Assembly: GCA_004298155.1 (NCBI GenBank)
Contig: SCRD01000001.1
Location: forward strand, 62,001-126,000
Source: Acidobacteriota bacterium
Lineage (GTDB): Bacteria > Acidobacteriota > Terriglobia > UBA7540
Direction: 5' to 3'
DNA length: 64,000 nt
In this document: positions 18,847-28,004 of the stretch, piece after piece
How positions within the stretch are numbered: position 1 is the stretch's first letter
Layout: the number at the start of each line of letters is the position of its first letter
Translations under genes and position numbers: made by a program
Notes under the pieces: generated by a model
The model's input: the letters and a program-made list of their open reading frames with translations, nothing else
The model's database searches: none
Told to the model about the DNA's origin: nothing

Positions 18847-19875
18847 ATGAGACACACTCGCATTATCGTCACCCACTACGGCGGTCCCGACGCACTTCAA
18901 GTGGTTGAAGAAGAGTGCCCCGAGCCGAAGGCTGGTGAAGCCCGGGTGAGGGTGCTGGCTGCAGGCGTCTCCTTGCCCGACATTTTGGCGCGCGAAGGCG
19001 TTCATCCTGAAACACCCCATGTACCCTTCACGCCGGGATGGGACCTGGTCGGTTCGGTGAACCGGCTCGGCGACGGTGTCATTGGAATCGAACCAGGCCA
19101 GATAGTTGCCTCAATGCCAATTCACGGTGCTTACGCGGAGTATGTCTGCTTGCCTCAGCGTGAACTGGTTCCGGTGCCAACCGGGTTGGATGCCGCCGAG
19201 GCTGTCAGTTTGGTCCTGAACTACACCACGGCGTACCAGATGCTGCATCGCTCTGCTAAGGTCAAGCCGGGCCAGCGCGTGTTGATTCATGGCGCGGCAG
19301 GCGGCGTCGGCACGGCCCTCCTGCAGCTTGGCCGCCTCGCGGGGTTGGAGATGTACGGAACCTGTTCGTCGCGGGGAGCCGCTGCCGTTTCCCAACTGGG
19401 CGGCATCCCGATTGACTACCAGCATCAGGACTTCGTGGAAGAGATTCACCGCCTCACAAACGAGGGGGTAGATGTTGTCTTTGACGGCATAGGAGGCAGC
19501 AACCTCTGGCGTTCCCGCGAAGCTCTCCGTCGTGGCGGGACGATCGTGGTCTATGGATTTACTGCCAAGCTCCGTGAGGGACGATTGGGTTCAGGCGGCC
19601 GGCATCGCTTTCGTGAAGCCGCCATCCTCGGGTTGTACATTGCGCGCAACTGGTTTCTGCCTGGCCGGAAACGGATGGTCCCCTACAGCATCCAGACACT
19701 CAAACGGCTGAAACCTGAATTGTTTCGAGAGGATCTGATTACTCTGCTCAATCTCCTGCAACAACAAAAGATCAAACCAATCATCGCACAGCGGTTTCCT
19801 CTTGCCGAGGCACGACGCGCACATGAGTTGCTCGAAAAGGGAGGCGTGGTCGGCAAGCTGGTCCTGCTCCCCTGA
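18847..19875 (+). CDS. Zinc-type MDR superfamily oxidoreductase (quinone-oxidoreductase-like)
   Basis: The 342-residue NAD(P)H-dependent medium-chain reductase has the GroES-like N-terminal half (GEARVRVLAAGVSLPDILAR, then FTPGWDLVGSV) and a Rossmann half with AAGGVGTALLQL (about 151-162). The cysteines that bind structural zinc in alcohol dehydrogenases are absent, which points to the quinone reductase/enoyl reductase branch. Such enzymes reduce quinones or alpha,beta-unsaturated carbonyls. A strong ribosome binding site precedes the ATG. It is convergent with the sulfatase gene (62 bp apart). Confidence 0.85.
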   Translation: MRHTRIIVTHYGGPDALQVVEEECPEPKAGEARVRVLAAGVSLPDILAREGVHPETPHVPFTPGWDLVGSVNRLGDGVIGIEPGQIVASMPIHGAYAEYVCLPQRELVPVPTGLDAAEAVSLVLNYTTAYQMLHRSAKVKPGQRVLIHGAAGGVGTALLQLGRLAGLEMYGTCSSRGAAAVSQLGGIPIDYQHQDFVEEIHRLTNEGVDVVFDGIGGSNLWRSREALRRGGTIVVYGFTAKLREGRLGSGGRHRFREAAILGLYIARNWFLPGRKRMVPYSIQTLKRLKPELFREDLITLLNLLQQQKIKPIIAQRFPLAEARRAHELLEKGGVVGKLVLLP

Positions 19876-19937
19876 CCGGCCGGCACTTTGAGAAGGGAAG
19901 AAGGCCAGAATGAAGTTTGACTGACGGTGGCTAATGA

Positions 19938-21386
19938 TTACGGCACAGTCGTCGCGGGGTCGCCGGGAGAAATTTGATCAGGGTTGTTGTACCTTGCTCC
20001 GTGGGGAGCCGGGACCGGGCCGCGCAGCAGGGGATCACTGGTGGAGCGCATCCAGTCATCCATTCGCCGCCGCATCTCGTCGAGCGTGGAACGGTGGGCG
20101 GGATCATTCGCCAGGTTATTTCGCTCGTTGGGATCAAAGACGAGGTCATACAGGGCCTCCAAAGCGACCTCCTGATTGGCCCAGCCGTTCTTCACCCAAT
20201 AGCTCTTGGTGAGGCCGTCGTCGCAATTGGGCAGCACAGGATGAGTTCGCCCGCCGTAATGGCGGATATATTTCCATCGTTTGGTCCGCACGGCGCGCTT
20301 GGGTTCATAGCTGGCGTGATAGTTTACTTCAGAAAAAATAGCGTCATTGATCTCCTCTGTTTCGCCGCGCAGCACTGGCATAAAGGAGCGGCCCTGGAGC
20401 CACGTGGGCGGTTTGATCTGCAGCAGTTCGCAGAGGGTGGGGTAAATGTCAAGATGCGAGACCATGGCTTCGCATACTCTGCCGCCGGCGAAAACTCCCG
20501 GGCCGCGCATTACCAGATGCACGCCCATGCCGGCGTCGTAGAGGTTGCATTTCATCGTGGGCCAGGCAATGCCATGGTCCGTGGTTGAAATCACCAGCGT
20601 ATTTTCCGCCAGCCCTGCCGCCTCCAGCGCCGCCAGCACTTCTCCCACGCCCCAGTCGAGCGTTCTTACGGTGGCGTGGAAATCCGCCATGTCCTGGCGG
20701 CTGGCCGGCACATCCGGTACGGGCTCCGGCGGACGGACGTAACGGCTGTCGTCAGCAGGCGCGGCCTTGTGGTAAGGACGGTGGGTCTCAAAAAAACCGA
20801 CCGTCAGCCAGAAGGGCTGCTGAGGATGGCTTTCGAGGAATCGAACGGCATGCGGTGTGACTTCCGCCACGCGATTGCCGGGAACGGCCTGGACGTGGTC
20901 GTATCCAATCGTGCGGGGATCTCTGGCGATGTGCTGCAGTCCGATCAACGTCGAATGGTACCCGGCTTCGCGCCGCAAGGTGCGGACGATGTGGTGCTCG
21001 TAGCCTTCGGGCGGCATTTCGAAGCCGCGGTTCACCAGCCCAAGCATGCCGTTGCTGTGCGGGCACTCGCCCGTCAGCAGACTGGCGCGGCTGGGCGAAC
21101 ACGTGGGTGCGGCATTATATGCCTGCCGGAAAAGGATGCCCTCTTCCGCCAGGCGCTGCAGGTTGGGCGTGGGGACCGCGTAGCCGTACGGGCTGGTCAT
21201 GCGTCCGGTATCGTGCGAATGGATGTAGAGGATATTGAGGCGGCGCGCCGTTGCGGGCAGAGAGGCGGAGTGTGCTCCGCCTGGGGCCATGGCGGCGCCC
21301 ACTGCTCCAGCGACCGAGGCTTTAAGAAAGGCCCTCCGCCCTGTAACGCTGCGCCGACTGAATTTTTGATCACCCTTCTTATCCAT
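19938..21386 (-). CDS. Tat-exported sulfatase (formylglycine-dependent, arylsulfatase family)
   Basis: From the ATG at 21386 (GGGAGG 7 bp upstream) the protein has 482 residues. It opens with a Tat-like signal (SRRSVTGRRAFLKASVAGA, about 10-28). The active-site signature CSPSR (C96-R100) within APTCSPSRASLLTG is the Cys that a formylglycine-generating enzyme must oxidise. Other family parts are the metal-binding region near HSHDTGR and TTDHGIAWPTMK. Substrates in this family are sulfate esters of sugars or aryl compounds in the periplasm. No sulfatase-modifying enzyme is in the window. The frame is open up to 21533, but the extra part lacks a ribosome binding site. Confidence 0.92.
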   Translation of the reverse strand: MDKKGDQKFSRRSVTGRRAFLKASVAGAVGAAMAPGGAHSASLPATARRLNILYIHSHDTGRMTSPYGYAVPTPNLQRLAEEGILFRQAYNAAPTCSPSRASLLTGECPHSNGMLGLVNRGFEMPPEGYEHHIVRTLRREAGYHSTLIGLQHIARDPRTIGYDHVQAVPGNRVAEVTPHAVRFLESHPQQPFWLTVGFFETHRPYHKAAPADDSRYVRPPEPVPDVPASRQDMADFHATVRTLDWGVGEVLAALEAAGLAENTLVISTTDHGIAWPTMKCNLYDAGMGVHLVMRGPGVFAGGRVCEAMVSHLDIYPTLCELLQIKPPTWLQGRSFMPVLRGETEEINDAIFSEVNYHASYEPKRAVRTKRWKYIRHYGGRTHPVLPNCDDGLTKSYWVKNGWANQEVALEALYDLVFDPNERNNLANDPAHRSTLDEMRRRMDDWMRSTSDPLLRGPVPAPHGARYNNPDQISPGDPATTVP

Positions 21387-21731
21387 CAATGAGCCTCCCT
21401 GTGAGCACCTTGCTAGAGAGGGGATCGAGACCAAGTAGCGGCAGACGATGCCGCGACAAACAGAGCAATAAACAACTTCCGTTGACCGGTCATCTCCACC
21501 TCTGTCGTCCCCTGTTCCTTCGATCCGTCCCAATCAGCTAAGATATTCTGCCCGTCAGGTTTAACCTTTGCGAAGGCCTTGGGCAAAGCTACGTGCGCCG
21601 ATTTTACCACCATAGTGCCGGGCCTGCATTTATTGGATGACCTTGCAAGGCGAGTGGCTTTGGGCCTTGGCAATGCGGTAAGATGCGGGGCGGAAAGCCG
21701 CGGGGGCAGGCAACCTGGAAAATGGCTGCCC

Positions 21732-22715
21732 ATGGCACTACCCCGGCGCGCGAAGTCCTCAAGAGGCTTGTTGTTGAGAAGTTCAACCAAATTCAGGATT
21801 GGCAAGCGCGTGGCGCTGGCCAGTATCGCAGTCAGCGGCATACTGGCGGCGTTGAAGATTACCCTGGGCATCTTCGGGCATTCCGCTTCGGTGCTGGCGG
21901 ACGGCTTTGAATCGGCGGGAGACGTGGTAGCTGCCACGGCCGTCTTCTTCGGCTTTGCGATTGCCTCCCGTCCGGCCGATGAAGAGCACCCTTACGGGCA
22001 CGGACGCTATGAGACGCTCACCGGGCTGGTCGTGGGCATGATCCTTTTTGTCGCCGGCATCAGTATCTGTTTTCGATCGCTCCAGGGGGTTGATCGCGTT
22101 CACGATGTGCCTGCGTTCTACGGAATCTGGGCCCTGCTCGTCTCGATGGTTTCGAAGGCGGTGATGTCCGCCGTAAAGTTCCATTACGGGAAGAAGATCC
22201 GCAGCGCCGCGCTGACCGCCGACGCCTGGAACGATTTTGTGGATATCCTTTCAGCACTGACCGCCCTGACCGCGCTTGGGCTGACCCTGCTGGATCCCGG
22301 ACGTTTTCTTGCAGCGGACCACTACGGCGGGTTTGCGGTGGGACTGTTTGTCATTTTCACGGGCATGCGGGTTGCCAAGGATACTTCCGCCCGGCTGACG
22401 GATGAAATGCCGGACGACGAGATGATGTCGGCCATTCGCGAAGCGAGCCTTACTGTTCCCGGGGCGGTGGGAGTCGAAAAATGCTTTGCCCGCAATGTGG
22501 GGCTCCTGTACTACGTTGATCTCCATCTTGAAGTCGACCCGGACCTGACGGTGAGGAGATCGCATGACATCGCGACAGAGGTGCGGTTCGCCATTCGCAG
22601 AAAGCTGGACTGGGTGGCCGACGTGCTGGTGCACGTCGAGCCGGCGCCTGAAAATTCACAGCCCGTCGCTTCCGGGCGCTCCAAAACAGGCCCTGGGGAG
22701 CCACATGACGGATAA
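21732..22715 (+). CDS. Cation diffusion facilitator (CDF) family metal efflux protein
   Basis: A membrane protein of about 327 residues with six hydrophobic helices and a C-terminal cytoplasmic domain ending in the family DVLVHVEP. The first membrane-site helix reads SVLADGFESAGD, where Glu stands in place of the usual His or Asp, and helix 5 reads ADAWNDFVD, where Asn stands in place of the usual His. HPYGHGRYE between helices 2 and 3 is typical. CDF proteins exchange Zn, Fe, Mn, Co or Cd for protons at the cytoplasmic membrane. The start is unclear: ATG 21732 lacks a ribosome binding site, while TTG 21774 has AAGAGG 7 bp upstream; the frame is open from 21579. Confidence 0.88.
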   Translation: MALPRRAKSSRGLLLRSSTKFRIGKRVALASIAVSGILAALKITLGIFGHSASVLADGFESAGDVVAATAVFFGFAIASRPADEEHPYGHGRYETLTGLVVGMILFVAGISICFRSLQGVDRVHDVPAFYGIWALLVSMVSKAVMSAVKFHYGKKIRSAALTADAWNDFVDILSALTALTALGLTLLDPGRFLAADHYGGFAVGLFVIFTGMRVAKDTSARLTDEMPDDEMMSAIREASLTVPGAVGVEKCFARNVGLLYYVDLHLEVDPDLTVRRSHDIATEVRFAIRRKLDWVADVLVHVEPAPENSQPVASGRSKTGPGEPHDG

Positions 22716-22778
22716 GCGCGGGCGCGCGCGCTCGATCCTTGATAATTTTCCAGCCGTCGGCCATAGTAATGGAGAGGC

Positions 22779-23507
22779 ATGAAGGTCAACGACAGTGTCC
22801 GGACAGTTTTGCGTTTACTTTTCCTGGTCGCCGTCCTGATGTCGATCGCCGTCGTCTCCGCCATCACCACCATTCGTCTCACTGTCCACGGCCGCCAGGA
22901 AACCCTTCCCAACCTGGTTGGCATGCCGATTAGCCAGGCCCGAAGCACCGCGCGCTCGCTCGGCCTGAATCTGGACGTCGAAGACCGGCTTTATAGTGAC
23001 AAGATTGCGCCCGAAGCGGTCGTATCGCAGATGCCGGCCGCAGGGACCAGTATCAAACCGCAACAGCAAATCCACATCCTGTTGAGCCTGGGACCCCAGA
23101 AGGTCAGCGTCCCCGACGTGGTTGGACGCAGCATTCGCGCAGCCCGCATTACAGCCGTTGAGCGCGGGTTGACTATCGGCGATGTTGCCGCGCTTTATTG
23201 GCCACAGGCTGAACAGAACCAGGTGGTGGCGCAGGACCCTCCTCCGGCTACAACTGACCTGCAGAGCCCCGCCGTCAACTTTCTGGTTTCACTGGGTCCC
23301 ACACCGGCAGCATATCTGTGCCCGAATTTTCAGGGAAAACCCGTTGGGGTGGTCCAGTCTGAGCTGGAGCAGGCTGGGTTCCAAAACATCAGAATAACTC
23401 AGGCCGCTGTTGCGGGCGCTCTGCAGGGCAACATCATTCAGCAGCTTCCGCTTCCGGGAAGCAGAGTTACACCGAACACGGTTTTTGAATTCCAGGTTGC
23501 GCAGTAG
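22779..23507 (+). CDS. Membrane-anchored protein with three PASTA domains
   Basis: The 242-residue protein has a membrane helix at 10-32 and three consecutive PASTA repeats (about 42-108, 109-176, 177-242). The starts of the repeats read LPNLVGMPISQARSTARSLG, VPDVVGRSIRAARITAVERG and CPNFQGKPVGVVQSELEQAG. PASTA domains bind unlinked peptidoglycan or beta-lactams, and usually sit on Ser/Thr kinases or PBPs; here there is no kinase or transpeptidase domain. It lies 63 bp after the CDF gene, on the same strand, and is convergent with hom. A role at the cell wall or in septum signalling is inferred. Confidence 0.88.
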   Translation: MKVNDSVRTVLRLLFLVAVLMSIAVVSAITTIRLTVHGRQETLPNLVGMPISQARSTARSLGLNLDVEDRLYSDKIAPEAVVSQMPAAGTSIKPQQQIHILLSLGPQKVSVPDVVGRSIRAARITAVERGLTIGDVAALYWPQAEQNQVVAQDPPPATTDLQSPAVNFLVSLGPTPAAYLCPNFQGKPVGVVQSELEQAGFQNIRITQAAVAGALQGNIIQQLPLPGSRVTPNTVFEFQVAQ

Positions 23508-23547
23508 GCCCATTTTCTCCCATCGACATAAATGAACTCCAAAGGTT

Positions 23548-23720
23548 GCTGAAAGACTCCGGGCGTGATGTCATCCTGAGCCCTTCGGGGTCAATCCGAG
23601 CGCAGCGAGGAATCCGCTATTGCCTCAGGGTAAACTCCGCGAAGGACCTGTTTTGTCTATTTCCTGTAAGGTAAAGCAGATGCTTCGCTGCACTCAGCAT
23701 GACGGGCAGCCTTTTTCAGC
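23548..23720. repeat. Palindromic interspersed element between convergent genes
   Basis: The ends are imperfect inverted repeats: GCTGAAAGACTCCGGGCG at 23548 faces GCTGAAAAAGGCTGCCCG read on the other strand from 23720, each followed inward by TCATSCTGAG. The inner core TCATCCTGAG plus the GAGCGCAGCGAGGAATCC segment is repeated in related form near 33551 (CTGCGCTCAGGATGACA on the plus strand). The element probably folds into a long hairpin and may serve as a two-way terminator. Confidence 0.65.
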
Positions 23721-23726
23721 AGTCTG

Positions 23727-25079
23727 TCAGGGCAGATCGACAAAGGGCAGCAGCAGAGGCGGTTGCACCAGGAAGGGAAGCCGCGCAATTTCACGGACGG
23801 CGGCCCGCACGCGAACTTCAGCCGTAGGCTCAAGGGTCATGACAAAGGGCAAGTTTTCCTTGGGCATCGCGGGTTCCTGGAGAACGGAGTCAATGTTGAT
23901 CCGATGTCGTCCGAGCGTGGCGCACACGCGCGCCAGGATGCCGGGACGGTCGCGCACCACCAGTCGTAAATAAGAGCTGACGAGTTCGCCTGAGGGCAGG
24001 CCGACTTTTTCTCTGTGCCATTCAGAATAACCCAGAGGCGTGCTGCCGGCGCCTCCCGTCGCAATTGTCCGCGCAATTTCCACGACGTCGGAAAGGACGG
24101 CGACGCCGGTAGGCTCGCCTCCTGCGCCGCGACCGGTCAGCGTGGTGGCGCCTCCCATGTTTCCAAGCAGCAGAATGCCATTGGTGCTTCCCCAGACGTT
24201 GGCCAGTTGGGACGCCTGCGGAATCATCATGGGCCGCACCGTGATTTCCAGGTTGCGGCCGCGCTGCCTGCGGGCGGCGGCAATTAGACGGATGGTGCGG
24301 TTGAGGCGGTGGGCGTAAGCAAAGTCCACCTGCTCGATCCGCGTGATTCCTTCAACCGGAATCTCCTCCACCGGCACCGCCTGGCCAAAGCAGACCATGG
24401 TGAGAATGGCAATCTTATAACGGGCGTCAAAACCTTCCACATCAAAGGTGGGGTCCGGCTCGGCGAAGCCCAGTTTCTGCGCTTCAGCCAGCGCCTCGGA
24501 AAAGGAGGCACCGCGCTGCTCCATTTCCGTCAGGATGTAGTTCGTGGTGCCGTTCAGAATTCCGTATACTGCCGCAAAGCTTTCCCCGGCAAGGCCCGAA
24601 CGAATGGCGTGCAGAATAGGAGTTCCACCGGCCACGCAGGCTTCAATGCCCAACTTGACGCCTTTCTTGATGCTGCGGCCCACCAGCTCGATGCCGTGCT
24701 CAGCCACAAGCTGCTTATTGGCGGTCACCAGATGCTTCCCGGCGTCCACCGTGGCAAAGGCAATGGCACGGGCGGCCGGAAGCTTCCCCACAAGCTCCAC
24801 GACGATGTCCACTGCCGGGTTGCGGACCACTTCCTTCCAATCGGTGGTAAGGGCGGGCTTGTTGTTGATCCAGGAAAGGTCTTTTTTGTGGATGCTGCGC
24901 GAGCAGATCATCTTCAGCCGCAGCCTGCAACCCAGCCGGCGTTCAATCTCCGGCCGGTGTTCCTGCAGGACTTTGATGGTCCCCGTGCCTACGGTCCCGA
25001 CGCCGATGATTCCAAGCCCGATAGGCCTGGGGGCGCGTCCTGCGCCAGGCTGCTTCTTTGTCTTTGGTGCTCCTGTCAT
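23727..25079 (-). CDS. hom: Homoserine dehydrogenase
   Basis: The enzyme reduces aspartate semialdehyde to homoserine for threonine and methionine synthesis. The N-terminal NAD(P)-binding loop reads GIIGVGTVGTGT, the catalytic region GIEACVAGGTPILHAIRSGL and ILNGTTNYILTEM is intact, and SEALAEAQKLGFAEPDPTFDVEG follows with the substrate-binding GFAEADPxxDVxG pattern. The last 85 or so residues (SYLRLVVRDRPGILARVCAT onward) are an ACT domain, expected to give feedback control by threonine. I chose the ATG at 25079 (450 residues); a TTG at 25094 is also open. It is followed on the complementary side by a palindromic element. Confidence 0.96.
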   Translation of the reverse strand: MTGAPKTKKQPGAGRAPRPIGLGIIGVGTVGTGTIKVLQEHRPEIERRLGCRLRLKMICSRSIHKKDLSWINNKPALTTDWKEVVRNPAVDIVVELVGKLPAARAIAFATVDAGKHLVTANKQLVAEHGIELVGRSIKKGVKLGIEACVAGGTPILHAIRSGLAGESFAAVYGILNGTTNYILTEMEQRGASFSEALAEAQKLGFAEPDPTFDVEGFDARYKIAILTMVCFGQAVPVEEIPVEGITRIEQVDFAYAHRLNRTIRLIAAARRQRGRNLEITVRPMMIPQASQLANVWGSTNGILLLGNMGGATTLTGRGAGGEPTGVAVLSDVVEIARTIATGGAGSTPLGYSEWHREKVGLPSGELVSSYLRLVVRDRPGILARVCATLGRHRINIDSVLQEPAMPKENLPFVMTLEPTAEVRVRAAVREIARLPFLVQPPLLLPFVDLP

Positions 25080-25174
25080 TTGTTTGTTCCGCAATCTTCA
25101 GCAGCGGCCCGCACAGCAGAAGGGCGCAAGTTACTCCGGTTGGCAAGTGAATTCCCGACCGGAAACATTCTATC

Positions 25175-27976
25175 CTACCATTCAAATTCAATCCGGGTCC
25201 GGCGAGCTGCGTATTCTTCGTATGGCGCCACGCGAAGCGTCCGGACGTGTCCGGGCTGGTCGGTATAGGCCAGGGCGACGGTGAGGACATCTTTCCCGCC
25301 TGCTTCGCTGGTGAACCATGGTTCGGGAAGGTAGAAGTCCTTTTGAGGGCCAATGGTCATGTAGCGGCCCACGAAGCGGCCGTTCAGGTAGATCAATGCA
25401 TCGCGGTCAGCCTCAAAGGTGAGCTTCCACGGGGCAAACCACTCTTCAGAGGAGTGCTGGACATCAAACTCGGCGTTGCACCAGATGAAGAGCGGAAGAA
25501 GGTTCTTGCCTCCGCCCGTGCCGATCGCCGCGGGTGCGCTCCAGCCTCCGGGGACCTGCGTCGGACCAATTTTGCCACGGCCCTGGGCAAGCGCCGGGAA
25601 GCGCTGGATCTCCCAGTGATCAATTGCCACTGCGGACTGCACACTCGTTCCAATGCTGACCGACTGCACGCCCTTCAGTTCGCCGATACTTTCACCGAAA
25701 TTCGGCGACCCAAAAAGTTCATAGGCAATCTCAAGAGTGTTGCTCCCCTGTTTCGCGTATTTCGCCAGGTCAAATTCTATCTGCTTCTTATTGTTTGCGG
25801 CCTCGGGTACCAGCTTACCGTTCACAAATACCTTTTTGTCATCGTCGGCAAAAGTGGAAATAAACATCCTGCCTTGGTCGCTGTAGGTGAAAGGCTCTGA
25901 GCGGTACTTGACGTAGCCGTAGGGAAGCTGGCCAAGTTCTTCAAGCGGCCGGAGAGGCGATGAGATCCACTGGCCGGCATCCTGTCCGGAGATTTTTTCA
26001 ATCCACGTCTGGACTTGCCTGATGGAAACCGGCTGGCTTGGGAGATCAGGCGTTCGAAAGCTGATGCGCGTGGCCCGTCCGGCGCGCGTATACCGCAGCT
26101 CTGTTTCGATGCTGTCGATGCGGCATTTGGCCGGCACAGGCGGCAGCACAGCCGTCAAATCATGATTGCCGGGGCGGAATTGCAGATCTGCCCAGACGCG
26201 GCCCCGTTGCGAGCCGCTTGTGACCAGCAGCGCAGCGTCTGAAATAAATGGGATTGCGACGGGCTTATCGCCTTCCGCACCCGCGAAATCCTTGATTGGG
26301 AAATCCGCTGTCCAGGTGCGCAGCGCTCGATGCCGGGGAACGAGGACCACAATCAGGTCCTGGTTTACAACCAGGGTCTTTTCGTCCTGATCGAAGCGCG
26401 CGCCGAACACCACGGATTCGTACGCGCGGTCCCAATAGATGTAGGTAGTGTCGCCTTCCACGTGCGGCTCGTCTTCAGTCGAGAGTGAAATTTCAGCCAC
26501 GCGCCCCGGGTCGTCATAAAGCACCAGGTACCATTTGTCCAGATTCAGCCCATAAGCCAGCACTTCTGAGGTCGCGTAGCGAAGGATGGTTTCACCAATG
26601 GGGACGTATATGGGCAGCATCTTCATCTCACGCGGCCCGATGCTCAACTGGCCTTCGCGCGGCGCGGAGATGGTGCGGTGAGAGGGGCTTGCCGGGTCCA
26701 TGAACGTCAGCTTGAACTGCTGCTCGGCATTGGCGTTTTCGCGCACGAACAGGAACCCGCTCTTGCTGTTAGCACGTTCGATGGCGCTGACGGCGGGGTT
26801 TGTTGAGTCCGCGGCGCCCGTTTGCATGTCCGCTCGTGCAAGTTGTTCACCGAACATTTCCAGCGCCAGGCTGATGCCGCGGACTTCGTAATACTTGCCC
26901 CACAGCCCACCGGGCTCGCGGATGGGCGCCGCATAATCGTACGTTGTGGTCAGGTCCTTTGCGGCCCATTCGAAGTTGGTGCCGCCAAAACCCATGTAGT
27001 AGCAGTAGAATGTGGCGCCTTGCTCGATCACGGTCCTGGTGAGCGGGCCGATCTGGTCCGGCCCCACCCCTTCCTGGTCCACGGAAAGCTTCCCGCCAAA
27101 CTTGCTGAACCATCCTCCCTGCAATTCCGTAACACCCTCGGGCGAAAATGGTTCCTCGGCCCGCAGTTTGGCCAGCGCAGGAAGGACTTCGTCTGTGATT
27201 TTCCAGCGAGGATAGAAATTGCAGAAGTCGGCAATGCGCGCCATGTCCGGGTAGGAATTTTCGCGGGACTGCTGCGTCCAGCAGGTGATGAGCGGAACGT
27301 CTATTCCGCCGCTCCACGCCATCCGGGCCAGCGCGGAAATGTAAGCGCGTTTTTGCTCGTCGGAAACCCCCTTCCAGAAATTGTACTCGTTCTCAACCTG
27401 CATCAGAATGATGGGCCCGCCGGCAGTGATCTGGTTTTTCGCAATGATCGGGAGCACCAGGCTGTACCAGTGCTGGGAAGCTTTGACGCTTTCGGGATTG
27501 TCGCTGCGCAGCGGAAATTGCCTGGCAATTACCCAGTCTGGAAAACCACCCCCATCCCACTCCGCGCAGGCATAGGGGCCGATGCGGGCGATCATCCAGA
27601 AGCCCATTTCCTTGACCAGTTGGATAAAGCCCTCGAGCTCAGTAAAATCGGCGTGGCCTTCTTCCTGCTCGTGGTAGTTCCAGAACACATAACTCTCCAG
27701 CGTGTTGAAGCCCGCGCGCTTAAACTTCAGCAGGCGGTCCCGCCAGAGAGATTGAGGGCAACGAGGGTAATGGAACGCTCCGCCGTTCAGAAACGTGTCG
27801 TGGCCGTTGATGGTGAAGCAGTGCGCGTCAAAGCGGATGATGTCAGGATTCTGGAATGACGTCTGGCCGGGGGGAAGGAGAAGTGCATCCGCCGATTCGA
27901 CGACAGGGCCTCCAAATGCCAGCGCCACCGGCGCCGCCAGGGTGGATTGCAGAAACCTGCGACGGCTGGACTTCAT
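25175..27976 (-). CDS. Tat-exported GH35 beta-galactosidase
   Basis: The 933-residue protein begins with a Tat signal (SSRRRFLQSTLAAPVALAFG). The GH35 TIM barrel covers about residues 45-380: FHYPRCPQSLWRDRLLKFKR, then GFNTLESYVFWNYHE, ARIGPYACAEWDGGG, and the acid/base motif MQVENEYNF (E197). The nucleophile is probably E284 in TELQGGWFSKFGG. The C-terminal 500 or so residues are beta-rich carbohydrate-binding-like domains. It would release terminal beta-galactose from plant polysaccharides or glycosides in the periplasm. It lies 28 bp after the enolase-superfamily gene; both are on the minus strand and likely form an operon. GGAG 8 bp upstream supports the ATG. Confidence 0.94.
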   Translation of the reverse strand: MKSSRRRFLQSTLAAPVALAFGGPVVESADALLLPPGQTSFQNPDIIRFDAHCFTINGHDTFLNGGAFHYPRCPQSLWRDRLLKFKRAGFNTLESYVFWNYHEQEEGHADFTELEGFIQLVKEMGFWMIARIGPYACAEWDGGGFPDWVIARQFPLRSDNPESVKASQHWYSLVLPIIAKNQITAGGPIILMQVENEYNFWKGVSDEQKRAYISALARMAWSGGIDVPLITCWTQQSRENSYPDMARIADFCNFYPRWKITDEVLPALAKLRAEEPFSPEGVTELQGGWFSKFGGKLSVDQEGVGPDQIGPLTRTVIEQGATFYCYYMGFGGTNFEWAAKDLTTTYDYAAPIREPGGLWGKYYEVRGISLALEMFGEQLARADMQTGAADSTNPAVSAIERANSKSGFLFVRENANAEQQFKLTFMDPASPSHRTISAPREGQLSIGPREMKMLPIYVPIGETILRYATSEVLAYGLNLDKWYLVLYDDPGRVAEISLSTEDEPHVEGDTTYIYWDRAYESVVFGARFDQDEKTLVVNQDLIVVLVPRHRALRTWTADFPIKDFAGAEGDKPVAIPFISDAALLVTSGSQRGRVWADLQFRPGNHDLTAVLPPVPAKCRIDSIETELRYTRAGRATRISFRTPDLPSQPVSIRQVQTWIEKISGQDAGQWISSPLRPLEELGQLPYGYVKYRSEPFTYSDQGRMFISTFADDDKKVFVNGKLVPEAANNKKQIEFDLAKYAKQGSNTLEIAYELFGSPNFGESIGELKGVQSVSIGTSVQSAVAIDHWEIQRFPALAQGRGKIGPTQVPGGWSAPAAIGTGGGKNLLPLFIWCNAEFDVQHSSEEWFAPWKLTFEADRDALIYLNGRFVGRYMTIGPQKDFYLPEPWFTSEAGGKDVLTVALAYTDQPGHVRTLRVAPYEEYAARRTRIEFEW

Positions 27977-28004
27977 CTAAAGACTCCAGGTGTATGAAAT
28001 GACT

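Noticed and set aside
26822-27859. Open frame of 345 codons on the plus strand
   Set aside because: It is antisense to the GH35 gene with its intact catalytic motifs; no ribosome binding site or domain is seen in it.
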